Shown here: one piece after another, positions 1 to 10,453 of the stretch
Layout: each line of letters opens with the position of its first letter
Position numbering within the stretch: the first letter of the stretch is position 1
Assembly: GCA_017633195.1 (NCBI GenBank)
Contig: JAGBPV010000058.1
Coordinates: 1-24,603, forward strand
Direction: 5' to 3'
DNA length: 24,603 bases
Source of the DNA: a bacterium
Lineage (GTDB): Bacteria; Bacillota_I; Bacilli_A; Mycoplasmatales; Mycoplasmoidaceae
Position numbers and translations under genes: made by a program
Notes under the pieces: model-generated
Database searches by the model: none
What the model was told of the DNA's origin: nothing
Seen by the model: only the letters and a program-made list of their open reading frames with translations

Positions 1-3000
1 CCTTTTCTAATATCTTCCATAATCTTAAATGCAGTTTTAGGTTCAATATTTAAAGAAGATAAAAAAGTCATAATATCATCTCTACAAGTAACTAATTCAT
101 TCAACTTTTTACCTTCTTTAACTTGAATTTGTTGATTATTTGCTCATACATCTGTACCATGAGATAATCCTGAAATTCTAATTAAATCACTAAAGTTTTC
201 AGGTTTAGCTTCATTTAACATTTCTCTTACAAATCTTGTACCAAATTCAGGTAAACCTAAAGCTGCATTCTTTTCTTTATATTTAATAATGCTAGTATCT
301 AAATCTAAAGCATTTAAACTAGTAAATAAACTAATTACTTTTTCATCATTTGTAGGAATAGTTCTAGGATCAATATTAGTAATATCTTTTAAATACTTTA
401 AAACTGTTGGATCATCATGTCCTAAAATATCAAATTTTAAAAGATTATCATGAATGTTTTCAAAATCAAAATGAGTTGTATATCAATCACTTGTATCATC
501 ATCTGCTGGATAATTATATGGAGTAAAATCAAAAACTGTTTTTTCTTGTGGTACTATCACAATTCCTCCAGGATGTTGACCAGTTGTTCTTTTTACATTC
601 ATACAATTAACAGCTCATCATCTTTTTTGTGCATATGGTAATTTTTGAGAATTATAAACATTTGCAATAAAATCATTTACATATCCATATGCAGTTTTTT
701 CAGCAACAGTAGCAATTGTTCCTGCTCTAAAAGCATGTTCTTTACCAAACATGTTTCTTATAAATAAATGTGCATTTGCTTGATATAATCCTGAGAAATT
801 TAGATCTATATCAGGAACTTTATCTCCATCAAAACCTAAGAAGGTAGCAAAAGGAATATTTTGTCCATCACTTTTTAAAACTTCATTACAATTTGGACAA
901 TTTTTTTTAGGTAAATCATATCCACTTCCTAAATAATCAGAAGATTTAAAATAATGACATTTAGTACAATAATAATGTGCTTTTAAAGGATTGATTTCAG
1001 TAATGTTTAAAAATGTAGCAACTAAACTTGAACCAACTGAACCTCTTGATCCAACTAAAAATCCATCATCTAAAGATTGTTTTACTAATAAATGAGAAAT
1101 TCAATAAACAACACTATATCCTTTTTTAATAATAATATTTAATTCTAAATCTAATCTATCTAAAATTTCTTTAGGTAAATTTTCTCCATATTTTTGTTTA
1201 GCACTATTATAAACAAAATCCTTTAATTTATCATCTACACCTTCAATATAAGGTGGAAATAAATCTAATTGGATAGGAATTTGATCTTTATCAATTTGAT
1301 CATAAATTTTATATGCATTATTTACTACTAAATCATGTACATATTCATTATCATTGATTAAAAGTAACATTTCATCTTCTAATTCTTTAGTATTTCTTAC
1401 ATATAAATCTGGTACATTATTTACTAAAGGATCGTTTCTATAATCTAAATATCTGTGGAATTTATTACCAATTGATTTTGTTAATATATAGATTCTGTGA
1501 AATTGTTGGTAATATTTAGGAATATAAAAAGCATTAGATGTAGCAACCATTAAAATATTATTTTTCTTTGCTAATTCAATAATATGAACAATTGCACTTT
1601 TTACAATATCTTCTGTATATCTTTTAAATAGATGTTTATAACAATACAAAGGAGCAATTTGTAAATAATCAAATTGTTTCATTCATTGAACAATGCTATT
1701 ATCATCTTCTTTAATAGCATATTCAAATAATTCTCCATCTACAGCACTATTAGTATAAAAAAATCATTTTTTATAATGTTCAAAAGTAGTTTCTAATAAA
1801 ATTGGATGATCATTAAATCCATCTGTTAAAGCTTTTGAAACTAAATTATAAAGGATATTAATTGATGACTTGTTATTATATTTCTTATATTTAGATTGCA
1901 AAATAATTCTTGGCAAAAAAGTTCTTTTATATAAGTTAGGTGTTTTAATTAATTCATTTCATTCATCTAAATAAGAATCTTGTAATTGGGGGATAAAATC
2001 AATTAACTTTCAAAAAATATTATTTAAATATAAAGCATCTGCATCAGCTCTGTGTGCTACATTTTCATTATATTCAAAATTAAAAAATCGTGATACTCTA
2101 CCTAAATTGTAAGTACTAATTTGGTTTAAAAATGCTCTTGAAATAACTAAAGTATCAATTAATACATTCTTAAATTCCTTTACATTACATTTTCTGCATC
2201 AACTATTTAAGAATTTAATATCAAAGTCAATTCCATTATGTGCAATTAAAACATCATCTTCTTTAATTACTTCATGTAAATTAAGCAAAAAATCCTTGAT
2301 ATTAGGTGCATTTTCTAATTCTTTATTAGTGATTCTTGTAAGATCAATAATTCTTTTATCTAAAGATTTAGTTGCATGAATAAATGATTGATAATCCTTT
2401 AAAAAAACTTGATGATAATCACAAAAATATGCTCCAAACTCAATGATTTCATCATAATTTGGTGCTAATCCAGTAGTTTCTAAATCAAAAAAAACAAAAC
2501 GTTTAATATCACTTAATTTAATATGTTTAGCATGATATACAGCTTCAATGTTTTTTTTAGCAAAAGAAAACTCACAACCATAAATTAAATCTAATTTTTC
2601 TTTACTTGCTAATCTATACAAACTTGGAAAAGATTGTACACTATTAAAATCATTAATACTTAATGCTTTAATATTTTGCTTTTTCATGAACTTAATGATT
2701 TGTTCAGGTGAGTGTAAACCATCAAATGCAGACATATTAGAATGAAAATTTAGTTCAATTCTTGGTAGATTACTATCATCTTTATATATAAATTCATCTG
2801 GTTCTTTAATTGGTAATATTTTTAAAATACTACCAATTACATCACCATATTCATAATTATCTTCATTCAATAAGATTTCAGTTTTAATAAAATCTCCTTC
2901 TTTAAACTGTTTTAAATATTCAACATTTAAATTTGGTGATTTATCATTATTTCTTTCAGAAAAAATCTTTTTGATACAAATTGCTTTTGAATGATCAGAA

Positions 3001-3671
3001 ATATAGAATTTAAAAGTATGCATTTTACTTTTTTCATAAAAATCATACTGAATAGAAAAAATTTCTCCATAAGTTATTACTTTAGATTTAATTAATTTAG
3101 CATCATCAACAATTTTAGAAATGGGAAGTTCTTTTTCTTTATCTTCAAATTTATTCAAATATAAATAGTGCTTGTTAAATCCTTCTAGTCAAGGTTTGAA
3201 TTCTTTTTCTTCTTGTTTATCTTTTTTTATATTTTCTTCTTCTTGTAAAAAAGAAAATAATTCATCATTATTTATTCCTAATACTTCTAGTTTATCTAAA
3301 GATTGAAGATTGTTGTATTCATTAAATAAAACTTCATTTTTAAAAATAATATGATATTTTTTATTTTCATAAACAACTTCAAATAAACTGTTATCTTTAA
3401 TGTTTAATAAAACTTCAATATCATTTGTTAAACCACTTAAATTATTTGAATTTGCTATAAAAATAAGGCTAAATTTCTTATGCAACTTATTTTTAAGATC
3501 TTGTAAAATTAAAAAAATTTCAGTATGTAAAAAAGAATTAATCTTAAAGATTAACTTCTTTTCATTTCCTAATATTTCTGTTTTTAAAATAACATCTTTT
3601 TTAAAATATGATTCTGTTTCTGTAGATAAAGAAAATAGTTTTTTTAATCACAAAAGTTGTTCTTTAGTCAT
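1..3671 (-). CDS. polC: DNA polymerase III alpha subunit, PolC type (C-terminus beyond window)
   Basis: Replicative DNA polymerase with built-in proofreading exonuclease; it extends primers at the fork with DnaN and HolB. The first 1223 codons are present, read through several UGA codons as Trp; roughly 200 residues are missing at the left edge. Domains in order: N-terminal region and OB-fold (to about residue 290); first PHP piece with [15 protein letters not shown] near 304-318; DEDDh exonuclease with FFDLETTG (D396, E398) and a later AHRADAD motif; second PHP piece with VATSNAFY near 710-716; polymerase core with SRGSVGSS, a four-cysteine zinc site (C902, C905, C925, C928) and the catalytic DIDLNFSG (D954, D956). 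Two PHP histidines are replaced (N308 in place of the first His of HLH, F715 in place of the His of GNVHY), so the PHP site is probably inactive. The ATG shares one base with the dxr stop (TAATG), implying coupled translation. Confidence 0.5.
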
Positions 3672-4768
3672 TATTGTAAATTATAAAATGTCTTGATTTT
3701 ATTAGTTAATTCTTGAATTTGGTCAAATGATTTTAATTCTTCAATTCCAAAATTTTCATAATTGTTTAAGATAAAAGGAACAATTTCATTAAATTTAATT
3801 TCATTATTTTTAAATTTAACAATTGCAATTTCATCTAATACTGTAATAATAGTTCCAAAAGTTGTGTTGCTGTATTTTTCAAAATATAATCTTGGTAAAT
3901 CTAAATTTGGATATTTTGCTAAATCAACTTCATTAAAAGTTAAATTTAAATTATTAAAGGACAATTCTTGCAAAATTGGTTTATCGTATTTAAATTCATT
4001 TAAAGCAAGTTGAATTGGTAGTTTCATATCTGGATTTGAAGCATACATTGCTGTTGCATTATTTTTTAATTGCACCATGGCATGAACAATACTTTGTTTA
4101 TGAATAATAGTTTTAATTTTAGTTGTATTAAATAATCAATAAGCTTCAATAATTTCAAAAGTTTTATTCATTAATGTAGCACTATCAATAGAAATTTTAT
4201 CCCCCATAGTTCAGGTTGGGTGTTTAATTGCATCATTATAAGTTATTGATTGAAGTTTATTGTCTTCATAATCATAAAAAGCTCCACCAGAACATGTAAT
4301 TAATAATTCTTGAATATTTTCATCTTTATAAGCATCAATAATTGCTTTAAAACAAGCATGTTCACTATCTGCAGGATAAATTTTTACTTGATTTTGTTTT
4401 GCTTCTTTCATCAATAATGATCCTGCTGCTACTAAACTTTCTTTGTTAGCAAGAACCATGTCAATTTTATGTTTAATTGCTAAAAAAGAAATTTCAACTC
4501 CAGCAATTCCACTAACTGCATTAATAATAAGATTTGGTTTTGCTTTAGTAATTAATTCTTCATAACTAGAAACATTATTATAAATTGGATTATTTTTAGA
4601 ATAAATATATTCAATGCTTTTATTATTGTTATAAATTTCTTTCATTTTATTAGTATTTAGATTAAAACTACATCCAACTATACTAATTCCTGAATCCATA
4701 TGATTAATAACATCAATAGTTTGATTACCAACTGAACCAGTAATACCAAAAATAACAACCTTTTTCAT
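3671..4768 (-). CDS. dxr: 1-deoxy-D-xylulose 5-phosphate reductoisomerase, in frame with an upstream membrane segment
   Basis: Converts 1-deoxy-D-xylulose 5-phosphate to 2-C-methyl-D-erythritol 4-phosphate with NADPH, the committed step of MEP isoprenoid synthesis. Seen: the NADPH loop GITGSVGNQT from residue 8, LANKESLVAAGS, the metal-binding PADSEHACF, SGGAFYD, and HPTWTMGDKISIDSATLMNK followed by the conserved Glu of TFEIIEAYW. The Trp of HPTW (residue 186) is encoded by UGA. From this ATG the protein is 365 residues, slightly short for the family but complete. A good ribosome-binding site (AAAGGAG, 8 bases before the ATG) supports the start. However, the reading frame continues upstream without a stop to 5389, so a 572-residue fusion is also possible (see next entry). 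The order dxr then polC resembles the conserved Firmicute cluster uppS-cdsA-dxr-rseP-proS-polC with rseP and proS missing here. Identity is certain; the true start is not. Confidence 0.5.
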
Positions 4769-5389
4769 TGACAATTCTCCTTTAATAATTCAGTGCTTTT
4801 GTTCATTATTTGCAATAAATAATGTGATAAACATTAAGTAGTAATTAAATAAAGTAAAGAAAAAAATGTATGCTACAAAAGCATCATCAAAATGATATGA
4901 ATTATTGAGATAAATATAAAAACTAAACGAATTATTTATTTCATAATAGTTAGGATTAATTGTTGCTCAAATAATTCCATAAAAAATAATAAAAAATAAT
5001 AATAATTGATTTAAATAAGGATTATCAAAAATAATTTTAAAACCATAAAGTTTTATTAAATATAAAGATGTTAATAAATTATTTAATCAAACAAAAATCT
5101 CTAGCAAAATACTTATAGCAATAAAAATTGTCATAGTAATTGCAAAAGGATTGAACAAAAAGATAACTTGATCAGTTGCTTTATTAAAAAAATAAGTATT
5201 ATTCAAAAAATAAAAAATATTATTATTCAAATTACTTTGAATAGTTTTTATATAAAAAATATCAACTATAGCAAATAATCAAGCTAAAAATAATGAACAA
5301 AAAACAATTAAATGAATAATTGAATAATTCATGAAAAAGTTTGTTAATTTGCGTTTTTTATTAATAAGATATTCTAAATTTCTTTTCAT
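4769..5389 (-). CDS. Four-helix membrane segment, open in frame into dxr (possible N-terminal half of a fusion)
   Basis: This 207-codon reading frame begins at an ATG 27 bases after the tdk stop and has no stop of its own under the UGA=Trp code; it runs directly into dxr, giving a 572-codon frame. I checked every codon: the only standard-code stops are four UGAs, three of them inside hydrophobic helices where Trp is natural. The start MKRNLEYLINKKRKLTNFF is basic, followed by hydrophobic stretches near residues 23-46, 77-100, 125-145 and 170-192. Four helices with a positive N-terminus predict both ends in the cytoplasm, compatible with a cytosolic Dxr domain. In Firmicutes the slot before dxr holds cdsA, but no CdsA signature is visible and the segment is shorter than CdsA, so I do not name it. 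The fourth UGA, at 4792-4790, would be its natural stop in the standard code. Confidence 0.5.
4776..4782 (-). promoter_or_regulatory. Ribosome-binding site AAAGGAG inside the membrane/dxr reading frame
   Basis: On the minus strand AAAGGAG lies 8 bases before the ATG at 4768. It is among the best Shine-Dalgarno matches in the window, where most tightly coupled genes have none. It therefore argues that Dxr is initiated internally, whether or not ribosomes also run through from the upstream ATG at 5389. Confidence 0.5.
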
Positions 5390-5415
5390 TATATTCTAAT
5401 TTTAACAATTTGAAG

Positions 5416-6027
5416 TTATTTAGTTTTATAAACAAAATGTTTATTGCAACGTGCTTCAAACATATTTGTATCACCAATTACAATTGGATTATTATTTGTC
5501 TTTTTAGTTTTTTTGTGATTTGTTAAATAAGTTTTAGTAGCAGCTCCTCCACAAACAGAACAAATTGCAGTCAATTTAATCACACTATCAGCTATTGCTA
5601 GCAGGTTTGGCATTTGTCCAAAAGTATTACCATTATAATCTAAATCTAATCCTGAACAAATTACAATAAATTTCATTTTTGCTAATTTCTTGATTACATC
5701 AACAATTTCACTATCAAAAAATTGGACTTCATCAATTGCAATAATTTGAATTTTATTCTTTAATTCATTTTTAATGACATAGTCTAAAATATCAATAGAT
5801 TTTTTTACTTTAATTGCTTTTAACTTATGGCCATTTCTTGAATGAATAAAATCATCATTGCTTCTTGTATCAAGTTCATTCATAATACCTAAAGCATTAA
5901 TCCCAGCATATGAATATCTTTCAATAAAAGATAATAATTCTGTAGTTTTACCACTAAACATTGGACCAGTAATTACTTGGATCCAATTTTCATTCATACT
6001 TTTAAAAACATTACTTTTTTTCATCAT
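5416..6027 (-). CDS. tdk: Thymidine kinase
   Basis: Phosphorylates thymidine (and deoxyuridine) to the monophosphate in the salvage pathway; the product then feeds thymidylate kinase, also in this window. The 203-residue protein is type II: P-loop GPMFSGKTTEL (residues 21-31), catalytic AIDEVQFF with E100 as the base, and a structural zinc site made by C156-S-V-C159 and C194-N-K-H197. The lasso region before C194 carries the nucleoside-binding VIGDTNMFEARC. The start is either of two tandem ATGs (6027 or 6024); the first shares one base with the ychF stop (TAATGATG), so translation is probably coupled. A third Met at residue 11 is a possible start, but nothing like a ribosome-binding site precedes it. 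Confidence 0.5.
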   Translation of the reverse strand: MMKKSNVFKSMNENWIQVITGPMFSGKTTELLSFIERYSYAGINALGIMNELDTRSNDDFIHSRNGHKLKAIKVKKSIDILDYVIKNELKNKIQIIAIDEVQFFDSEIVDVIKKLAKMKFIVICSGLDLDYNGNTFGQMPNLLAIADSVIKLTAICSVCGGAATKTYLTNHKKTKKTNNNPIVIGDTNMFEARCNKHFVYKTK

Positions 6028-7127
6028 TATTTATTAATAATAAAATGTACAATGTCTTGATTGCAAATTAAATACTTTTTTCCTTCAATAAATAATTTAC
6101 CAGCATTTTTTACTGCTAATTCAGACTGATATTGCTTAAAATCAATAAATTTGATAATTTCTGCTCGAATAAAATTTTTAATAAAATCTGTATGAATAAT
6201 TCCTGCACATTCTTGTGCATCCATTCCTTTTTTAAATAATCAAGCTCTTACTTCATCACTTCCAGCTGTATAAAAAGTTTCATAATTTAATAATTTATAA
6301 CTACAAGCAACAATTTTATTTAACCCAGATTCATAAACTTCAGGAGAACTTAAAAATTGACTTCTTTCATTTTCTTTTAATTCTGAAAGTTCTAGTTCAT
6401 ATCTACATGATATAGGAACAATAATTGAATTAGGTTGAGTTTTTTCAATAAATTTTTTTAAATTTAAATAATTTTGATTATCATGTGGGTTTTCAATTTG
6501 ATCATCATTAATGTTTGCAACATAAAAAAATGGTTTAAATGTTAATAAATTATAAGTTTTAATTATTGCTAATTCTTGTTCATCAAAAATTAATTCATTA
6601 ACAAATTTATCAGCTTCTAAAGTAGTTTTTAATTTTAAACATAAATTATATTCAAATTTAGCAAGTTTATCACCACTTTCAGCTTTCTTTTTTACTTTTA
6701 AAATCCTATTGTTTACTTGCTCTAAATCTGCATAAATTAATTCTAAATTAATAACTTGTACATCAGTAATTGGATCAGCGCCGGTTCTTAAAATACTATT
6801 ATCATCAAAACAACGAACAACATGACAAATTACATCAACTTCTTTAATATTTTGTAGAAATTTATTACCTAATCCTTCACCTTTACTAGCACCTTTAATT
6901 AATCCTGCAATATCAACAAATTTACATTGAGAAAAAACAATCTTTTTAGGTTTGTAAATATCTGCTAGAAAAACCAAATCTTTATCATAATAATCAACTA
7001 TACCAATATTAGGTTCAATTGTAGTAAAAGCATAATTACTAATTTCAGCTTTTACATTAGTAATTGCTGAGAACAATGTAGATTTTCCGACATTTGGTAA
7101 ACCAACTATTCCTGTTGAAAAACCCAT
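6027..7127 (-). CDS. ychF: YchF/OLA1-family ribosome-associated ATPase/GTPase
   Basis: Universally conserved P-loop NTPase of the Obg superfamily that binds the ribosome and prefers ATP in characterised members. At 366 residues it is full length. Visible parts: G1 GLPNVGKST (residues 9-17), the switch region around FTTIEPNIG, G3 FVDIAGLIKGASKGEGLGN (residues 70-88), a coiled-coil insertion in the middle, and a C-terminal TGS-like domain with ECAGIIHTDFIKNFIRAE and AGKLFIEGKKYLI. In the usual NxxE specificity segment it reads NINDDQ, a small departure. One UGA-encoded Trp (DEVRAW) precedes the TGS domain. The ATG overlaps the fba stop by one base (TAATG), and its own stop overlaps tdk in the same way, so fba, ychF and tdk look like one coupled unit. 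Confidence 0.5.
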
Positions 7128-8044
7128 TATTTAATTACTCCATAACTTCCAAAAAGTTTTAATTTATTTTCAATAACTTCTTTCACACCTTTAATACCAG
7201 CAACAATTATTTTTCTAGGATCATAACCTTTATCATCATAGTTTAAATCTTTTTTTTGTTCAAAGTATTTTCTAATTTCTTTTTGAAAAGCAATTTGACA
7301 TTCAGTATTGATATTGATTTTGCAAATTCCATATTGAATAGATTTTAGAATTTGATTTTCACTAATTCCTGTTCCACCATGTAAAACTAGTGGTAAATTT
7401 TTAATTTCATTGTGAATATTTGCTAATAAATCAAAATTTAAACCTTTTCAATCTAGTGGGTATAAACCATGAATATTACCAATTCCTACTGCTAATGCAT
7501 CAATATCTGTTTTTGCTATTTCTTTACATTCATCTAAATTAACAAGTTCACCTTCAGATTTATTTGCACCAATTGTTCCTAATTCTGCTTCAACACTTAC
7601 ATCATTTAACTTTGCAACTTCTAAAAGTTGTTTAGTTAATTTTAAATTTTCATCAAATTTTAAATGTGATCCATCAAACATTACAGAAGTAAATCCTGCA
7701 GAAATAGCTTCTAAGCAAGCATCATAATCTCCATGATCTAAATGAATAACAATTGGAATCTTTTTTTCTTGATTTAATTCAAAAGCAAGATCTTTACAAA
7801 TATCAGCACAAACCTTATATCCACCCATATATTTAATTGCACCTAAAGAAAAACCAATAATTACAGGTGAATTAGTTTGGATAGCAACTTCAATTATTGC
7901 TTTTATTCATTCTAAATTATTAGCATTAATATGAGCAATTGCATAGTGATTTTTTAATGCATTATTAAGAATCTTTTTAGCATTAACAATTCCATATTTA
8001 GCATATGACGAATTATTAGTATTATCTTTAATTGTCTTCTTCAT
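7127..8044 (-). CDS. fba: Class II fructose-bisphosphate aldolase
   Basis: Zinc-dependent aldolase that cleaves fructose 1,6-bisphosphate to dihydroxyacetone phosphate and glyceraldehyde 3-phosphate, central to glycolysis in mollicutes. The 305-residue protein shows VIHLDHGDYDACLEAI (first zinc His and catalytic Asp), SVMFDGSHL, EAELGTIGANKSEGE, a second zinc His in GNIHG, and LVLHGGTGI with the third His and the phosphate loop; NINTECQ follows. The MKKTIKDNTNNSS start extends about ten residues beyond the usual family N-terminus and overlaps the rpoE stop by 17 bases. No good ribosome-binding site is visible before it, so coupling to rpoE is likely. Two UGA codons are read as Trp. Confidence 0.5.
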
Positions 8045-8501
8045 TTTCTTCTTCTGTTTCTTGTTCATCTAATTCATCAATTTCACTATCTTCAATTTGT
8101 TCTTCTTGGTATTCTTTTGAGTCATCATCATCAGCTTGAATTTCAGCATCATCAATTTCTTCATCAATCAATTCATCAATAATTTCTTCATCACCTTTAT
8201 CTTCAGAATTACCATATTCAACATTAGAATATTTTGAATTAGCTAATTTTTCAAATTCTTCTACTGAAACATAATCTCTTAATTTTCATTTAGTTGTACC
8301 AATCGCAACAAATCTTGGATCTTGTAATAAATCTACATAAAAATTAATATAATCATCTCCATTCTCATTACTTAATTTTTCTTGTTTTTCTAATAATTTT
8401 CAAATATCTGAAGTTGTAAATGTTTCATTTTTAAATTGTGTATTACAAATATTAAAAGCTTTATCAATTAATCTATCTGAATTACGTTTTGTGCTTGCCA
8501 T
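8028..8501 (-). CDS. rpoE: RNA polymerase delta subunit
   Basis: Accessory subunit of Firmicute and mollicute RNA polymerase that speeds recycling and sharpens promoter selectivity. Residues 1-90 form the HARE-HTH (winged helix) domain, with NETFTTSDIWKLL and NFYVDLLQDPRFVAIG followed by TTKWKLRDYV, which matches the family's strand and wing. Both Trp codons there are UGA. The remaining third, from about residue 103 to 157, is almost entirely Asp and Glu (EEIIDELIDEEIDDAE and similar), the typical disordered acidic tail. An AAGGAA ribosome-binding site lies 5 bases before the ATG, and a TATAAT sits upstream at 8528-8533, so this gene probably opens a transcription unit with fba, ychF and tdk. 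Confidence 0.5.
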
Positions 8502-8527
8502 TATTTATTCCTTAATTTTTTTTACAA

Positions 8528-8533
8528 ATTATA
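8528..8533 (-). promoter_or_regulatory. -10 element upstream of rpoE
   Basis: TATAAT on the minus strand, 26 bases upstream of the rpoE ATG, which would give a 5' leader of about 20 bases containing the AAGGAA ribosome-binding site. A second TATAAT at 8553-8558 is an alternative. No convincing -35 is visible, and the gap to the previous gene is only 58 bases. In DNA this AT-rich a TATAAT alone is modest evidence. Confidence 0.5.
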
Positions 8534-8559
8534 CTATGTATAATAATTATTTATTATAC

Positions 8560-9669
8560 CTATTTTAAAAAGATTTTGTATATATCAGCAATTTTATCAT
8601 AAGCAACAAGTTTATGAGTCTGATCATTCTTAATAAAAATTGGTTTATCAAAATCATAAAAGATAATTTCTTTTAGTGCTTCATAATTTTTAATTAATGA
8701 GTGATCACATTTAGTATAAATATCATATAGTTTTTTGATTTTTTTTGACTCATATTGCAAAGAAAAGATAAATAAATCAAAATTAATATCAGTTAATTTT
8801 ATATAGTTAGTCAATTGGATTTTTTTATTATTAAACATAAATAAGAAATCCTTTAGTAGATGATATTTATCAAGAAATTTATGTTTATTTAAATAAAGTT
8901 TTTTAGCAATTGATAGAATTTGAATAATAATGAAATATCAATCATTAACATCTTTTGATAAATACAATTCTTTGTACATTACATATCTTGTATACAAAAA
9001 ATCTTCTACTAGTGTAATATCTTCTTTATCAAAATAAAATACTTGCATTTTTTTATCAATCTTAATTTTTTCAATAATACGATATAAATTTCTTGAATTA
9101 TTATTTACACCTAAACAAAAATATTGATCTCTTAACAAATAATCAATCCGATCAACATCAATTTGTCCTGAGATAATATAACTTGTTCATTTAGAAAATC
9201 CTTCTGGAGTTTTAGCATGAATTAAATCTGCTACATCATGTGAATCAATATTATTCTTATTAAGAATTTTGTAAATACTAAAACGTTTATCATTAATAAT
9301 TTTTTCACTATAATTCTCATGTTCAAAAGATTCATAGTTTAACTCTTTTAAATATCATTCAAATCCATGAGAATGTGGACCATGTCCAATATCATGTAAC
9401 AATGCAGCAGCTTTAATAGTATTAATTTGTTTTAAAGTTAAATTTTTATTAATGTCTTTTCTTTCTAGTAATTTCTTAACCAAATAATAAGTACCAATAG
9501 AATGAGAAAAACGTGTTTGAACTGCACCAGGAAAAGTCTTATAGCACAAACCTAATTGTTTAATATTTTGTAATCTTTGAAAAATATTTGTATGAATAAT
9601 TTCATATGCTCATGTTTCATTTTCATCAAATATTATTTCACCATAAACAGGATCAATTATTTTATTCAT
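8560..9669 (-). CDS. HD-domain phosphohydrolase (dGTPase-like, YwfO type)
   Basis: Metal-dependent phosphohydrolase of the HD superfamily, closest by motif to the dGTP triphosphohydrolase-like proteins of Firmicutes. The 369-residue protein begins with NKIIDPVYGEI and an IFQRLQNIKQLG segment, then TRFSHSIGT (H56), ALLHDIGHGPHSHGFE (H92, D93 and neighbouring His residues) and QIDVDRIDYLLRD (D173/D176), which together supply the metal ligands. The C-terminal 190 residues are poorly conserved. The substrate cannot be told from sequence; deoxynucleotide pool control is a reasonable guess given tdk and tmk nearby. The ATG overlaps the ispE stop by 8 bases (ATGAATAA), so it is translationally coupled to ispE. 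It ends in UAG and is followed by the rpoE promoter. Confidence 0.5.
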
Positions 9670-10453
9670 ATTTTTTTAATAAAACCATGCTACTACCACT
9701 TCCTGATAATAAAATGGTATCTTTCTTATAAATTAATATTAAATTATCATAAATTATTTTTAATTCTTCATAACACAAAAAGGTTGCTTTAGATAAATTA
9801 TTGAATAAAAATTGATATTTTTTGCTTTTTAATATATCTAGAATTTGTTTATAACCTAAAAATTCATGAAATGAATTATTAAGCTTATCAAATGTTTCAA
9901 AAACCTTTTTAGTAGAAGAATTAAAATTTTTATTTATTATTAATTGATAATTAAGTTCAATATCATTTATTGGTATGATTATATTACCATATTCACTAAT
10001 GTAAGCTAGATCATAATCATACAAAAAGAAGCAGATATCACTTCCTAATTCTAAAGCAATATCTAAATAATCTTTTTTGTTTAAAACTAAGTTATATTGT
10101 TTGATAATGTAATTTAAAACACATGCAATATCAGTGCTTTCTCCACCCAAGCCTGAACCAATAGGAATATTTTTTATTACAAAAATTTCATAATTAATAT
10201 CAATATTGTGAAATTTATTCTTTAATCAAAATAATGCTTTTTTTATTAAATCTTGTTCAAAAAAGATTTCATTATTATCTTTAAAATATTTAATATTTAA
10301 ATCATTAGCTTTAGAAATATAAATTACATCATATAAATCATGATATTTTATACAAACACTTTCTAATTCATGTTTTTTAAATTTAATATTTATGATGTTT
10401 GAAATATTTAAAAAAATGTTAATTTTACAATATGCTTTAATTGTTATTTTCAT
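9662..10453 (-). CDS. ispE: 4-diphosphocytidyl-2-C-methyl-D-erythritol kinase
   Basis: GHMP-family kinase that phosphorylates CDP-methylerythritol at the 2-hydroxyl, the fourth step of the MEP pathway. The 263-residue protein has the N-terminal substrate motif KAYCKINIFLN with catalytic K10, the ATP loop PIGSGLGGESTD (residues 97-108) with catalytic D108, and a C-terminal GSGSSMV loop. The loop carries Glu where the family usually has Gly or Ser (GGGSSD), a mild divergence. At 263 residues it is shorter than typical homologues of about 280-290. The presence of dxr in the same window supports this assignment over other GHMP kinases. It overlaps the ksgA stop by 17 bases and the next gene by 8. 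Confidence 0.5.

Noticed and set aside
450..641. Plus-strand open frame at the left end
   Set aside because: Antisense to the PolC catalytic domain, rich in Cys/Ile/Ser as expected for a shadow frame.
1..3671. Apparent fragmentation of polC, yidC, gyrB and mnmE into several frames as pseudogenes
   Set aside because: All breaks are UGA codons in the same frame, many at conserved Trp positions; with UGA=Trp every gene is intact.
4769..5389. Membrane segment as a reduced CdsA
   Set aside because: The position before dxr suggests CdsA, but the C-terminal CdsA signature with its conserved Asp and Lys residues is absent and the segment is too short.
9577..9792. Plus-strand open frame of 71 codons
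   Set aside because: Spans the overlapping ispE/HD-gene junction on the other strand and has no start signal.
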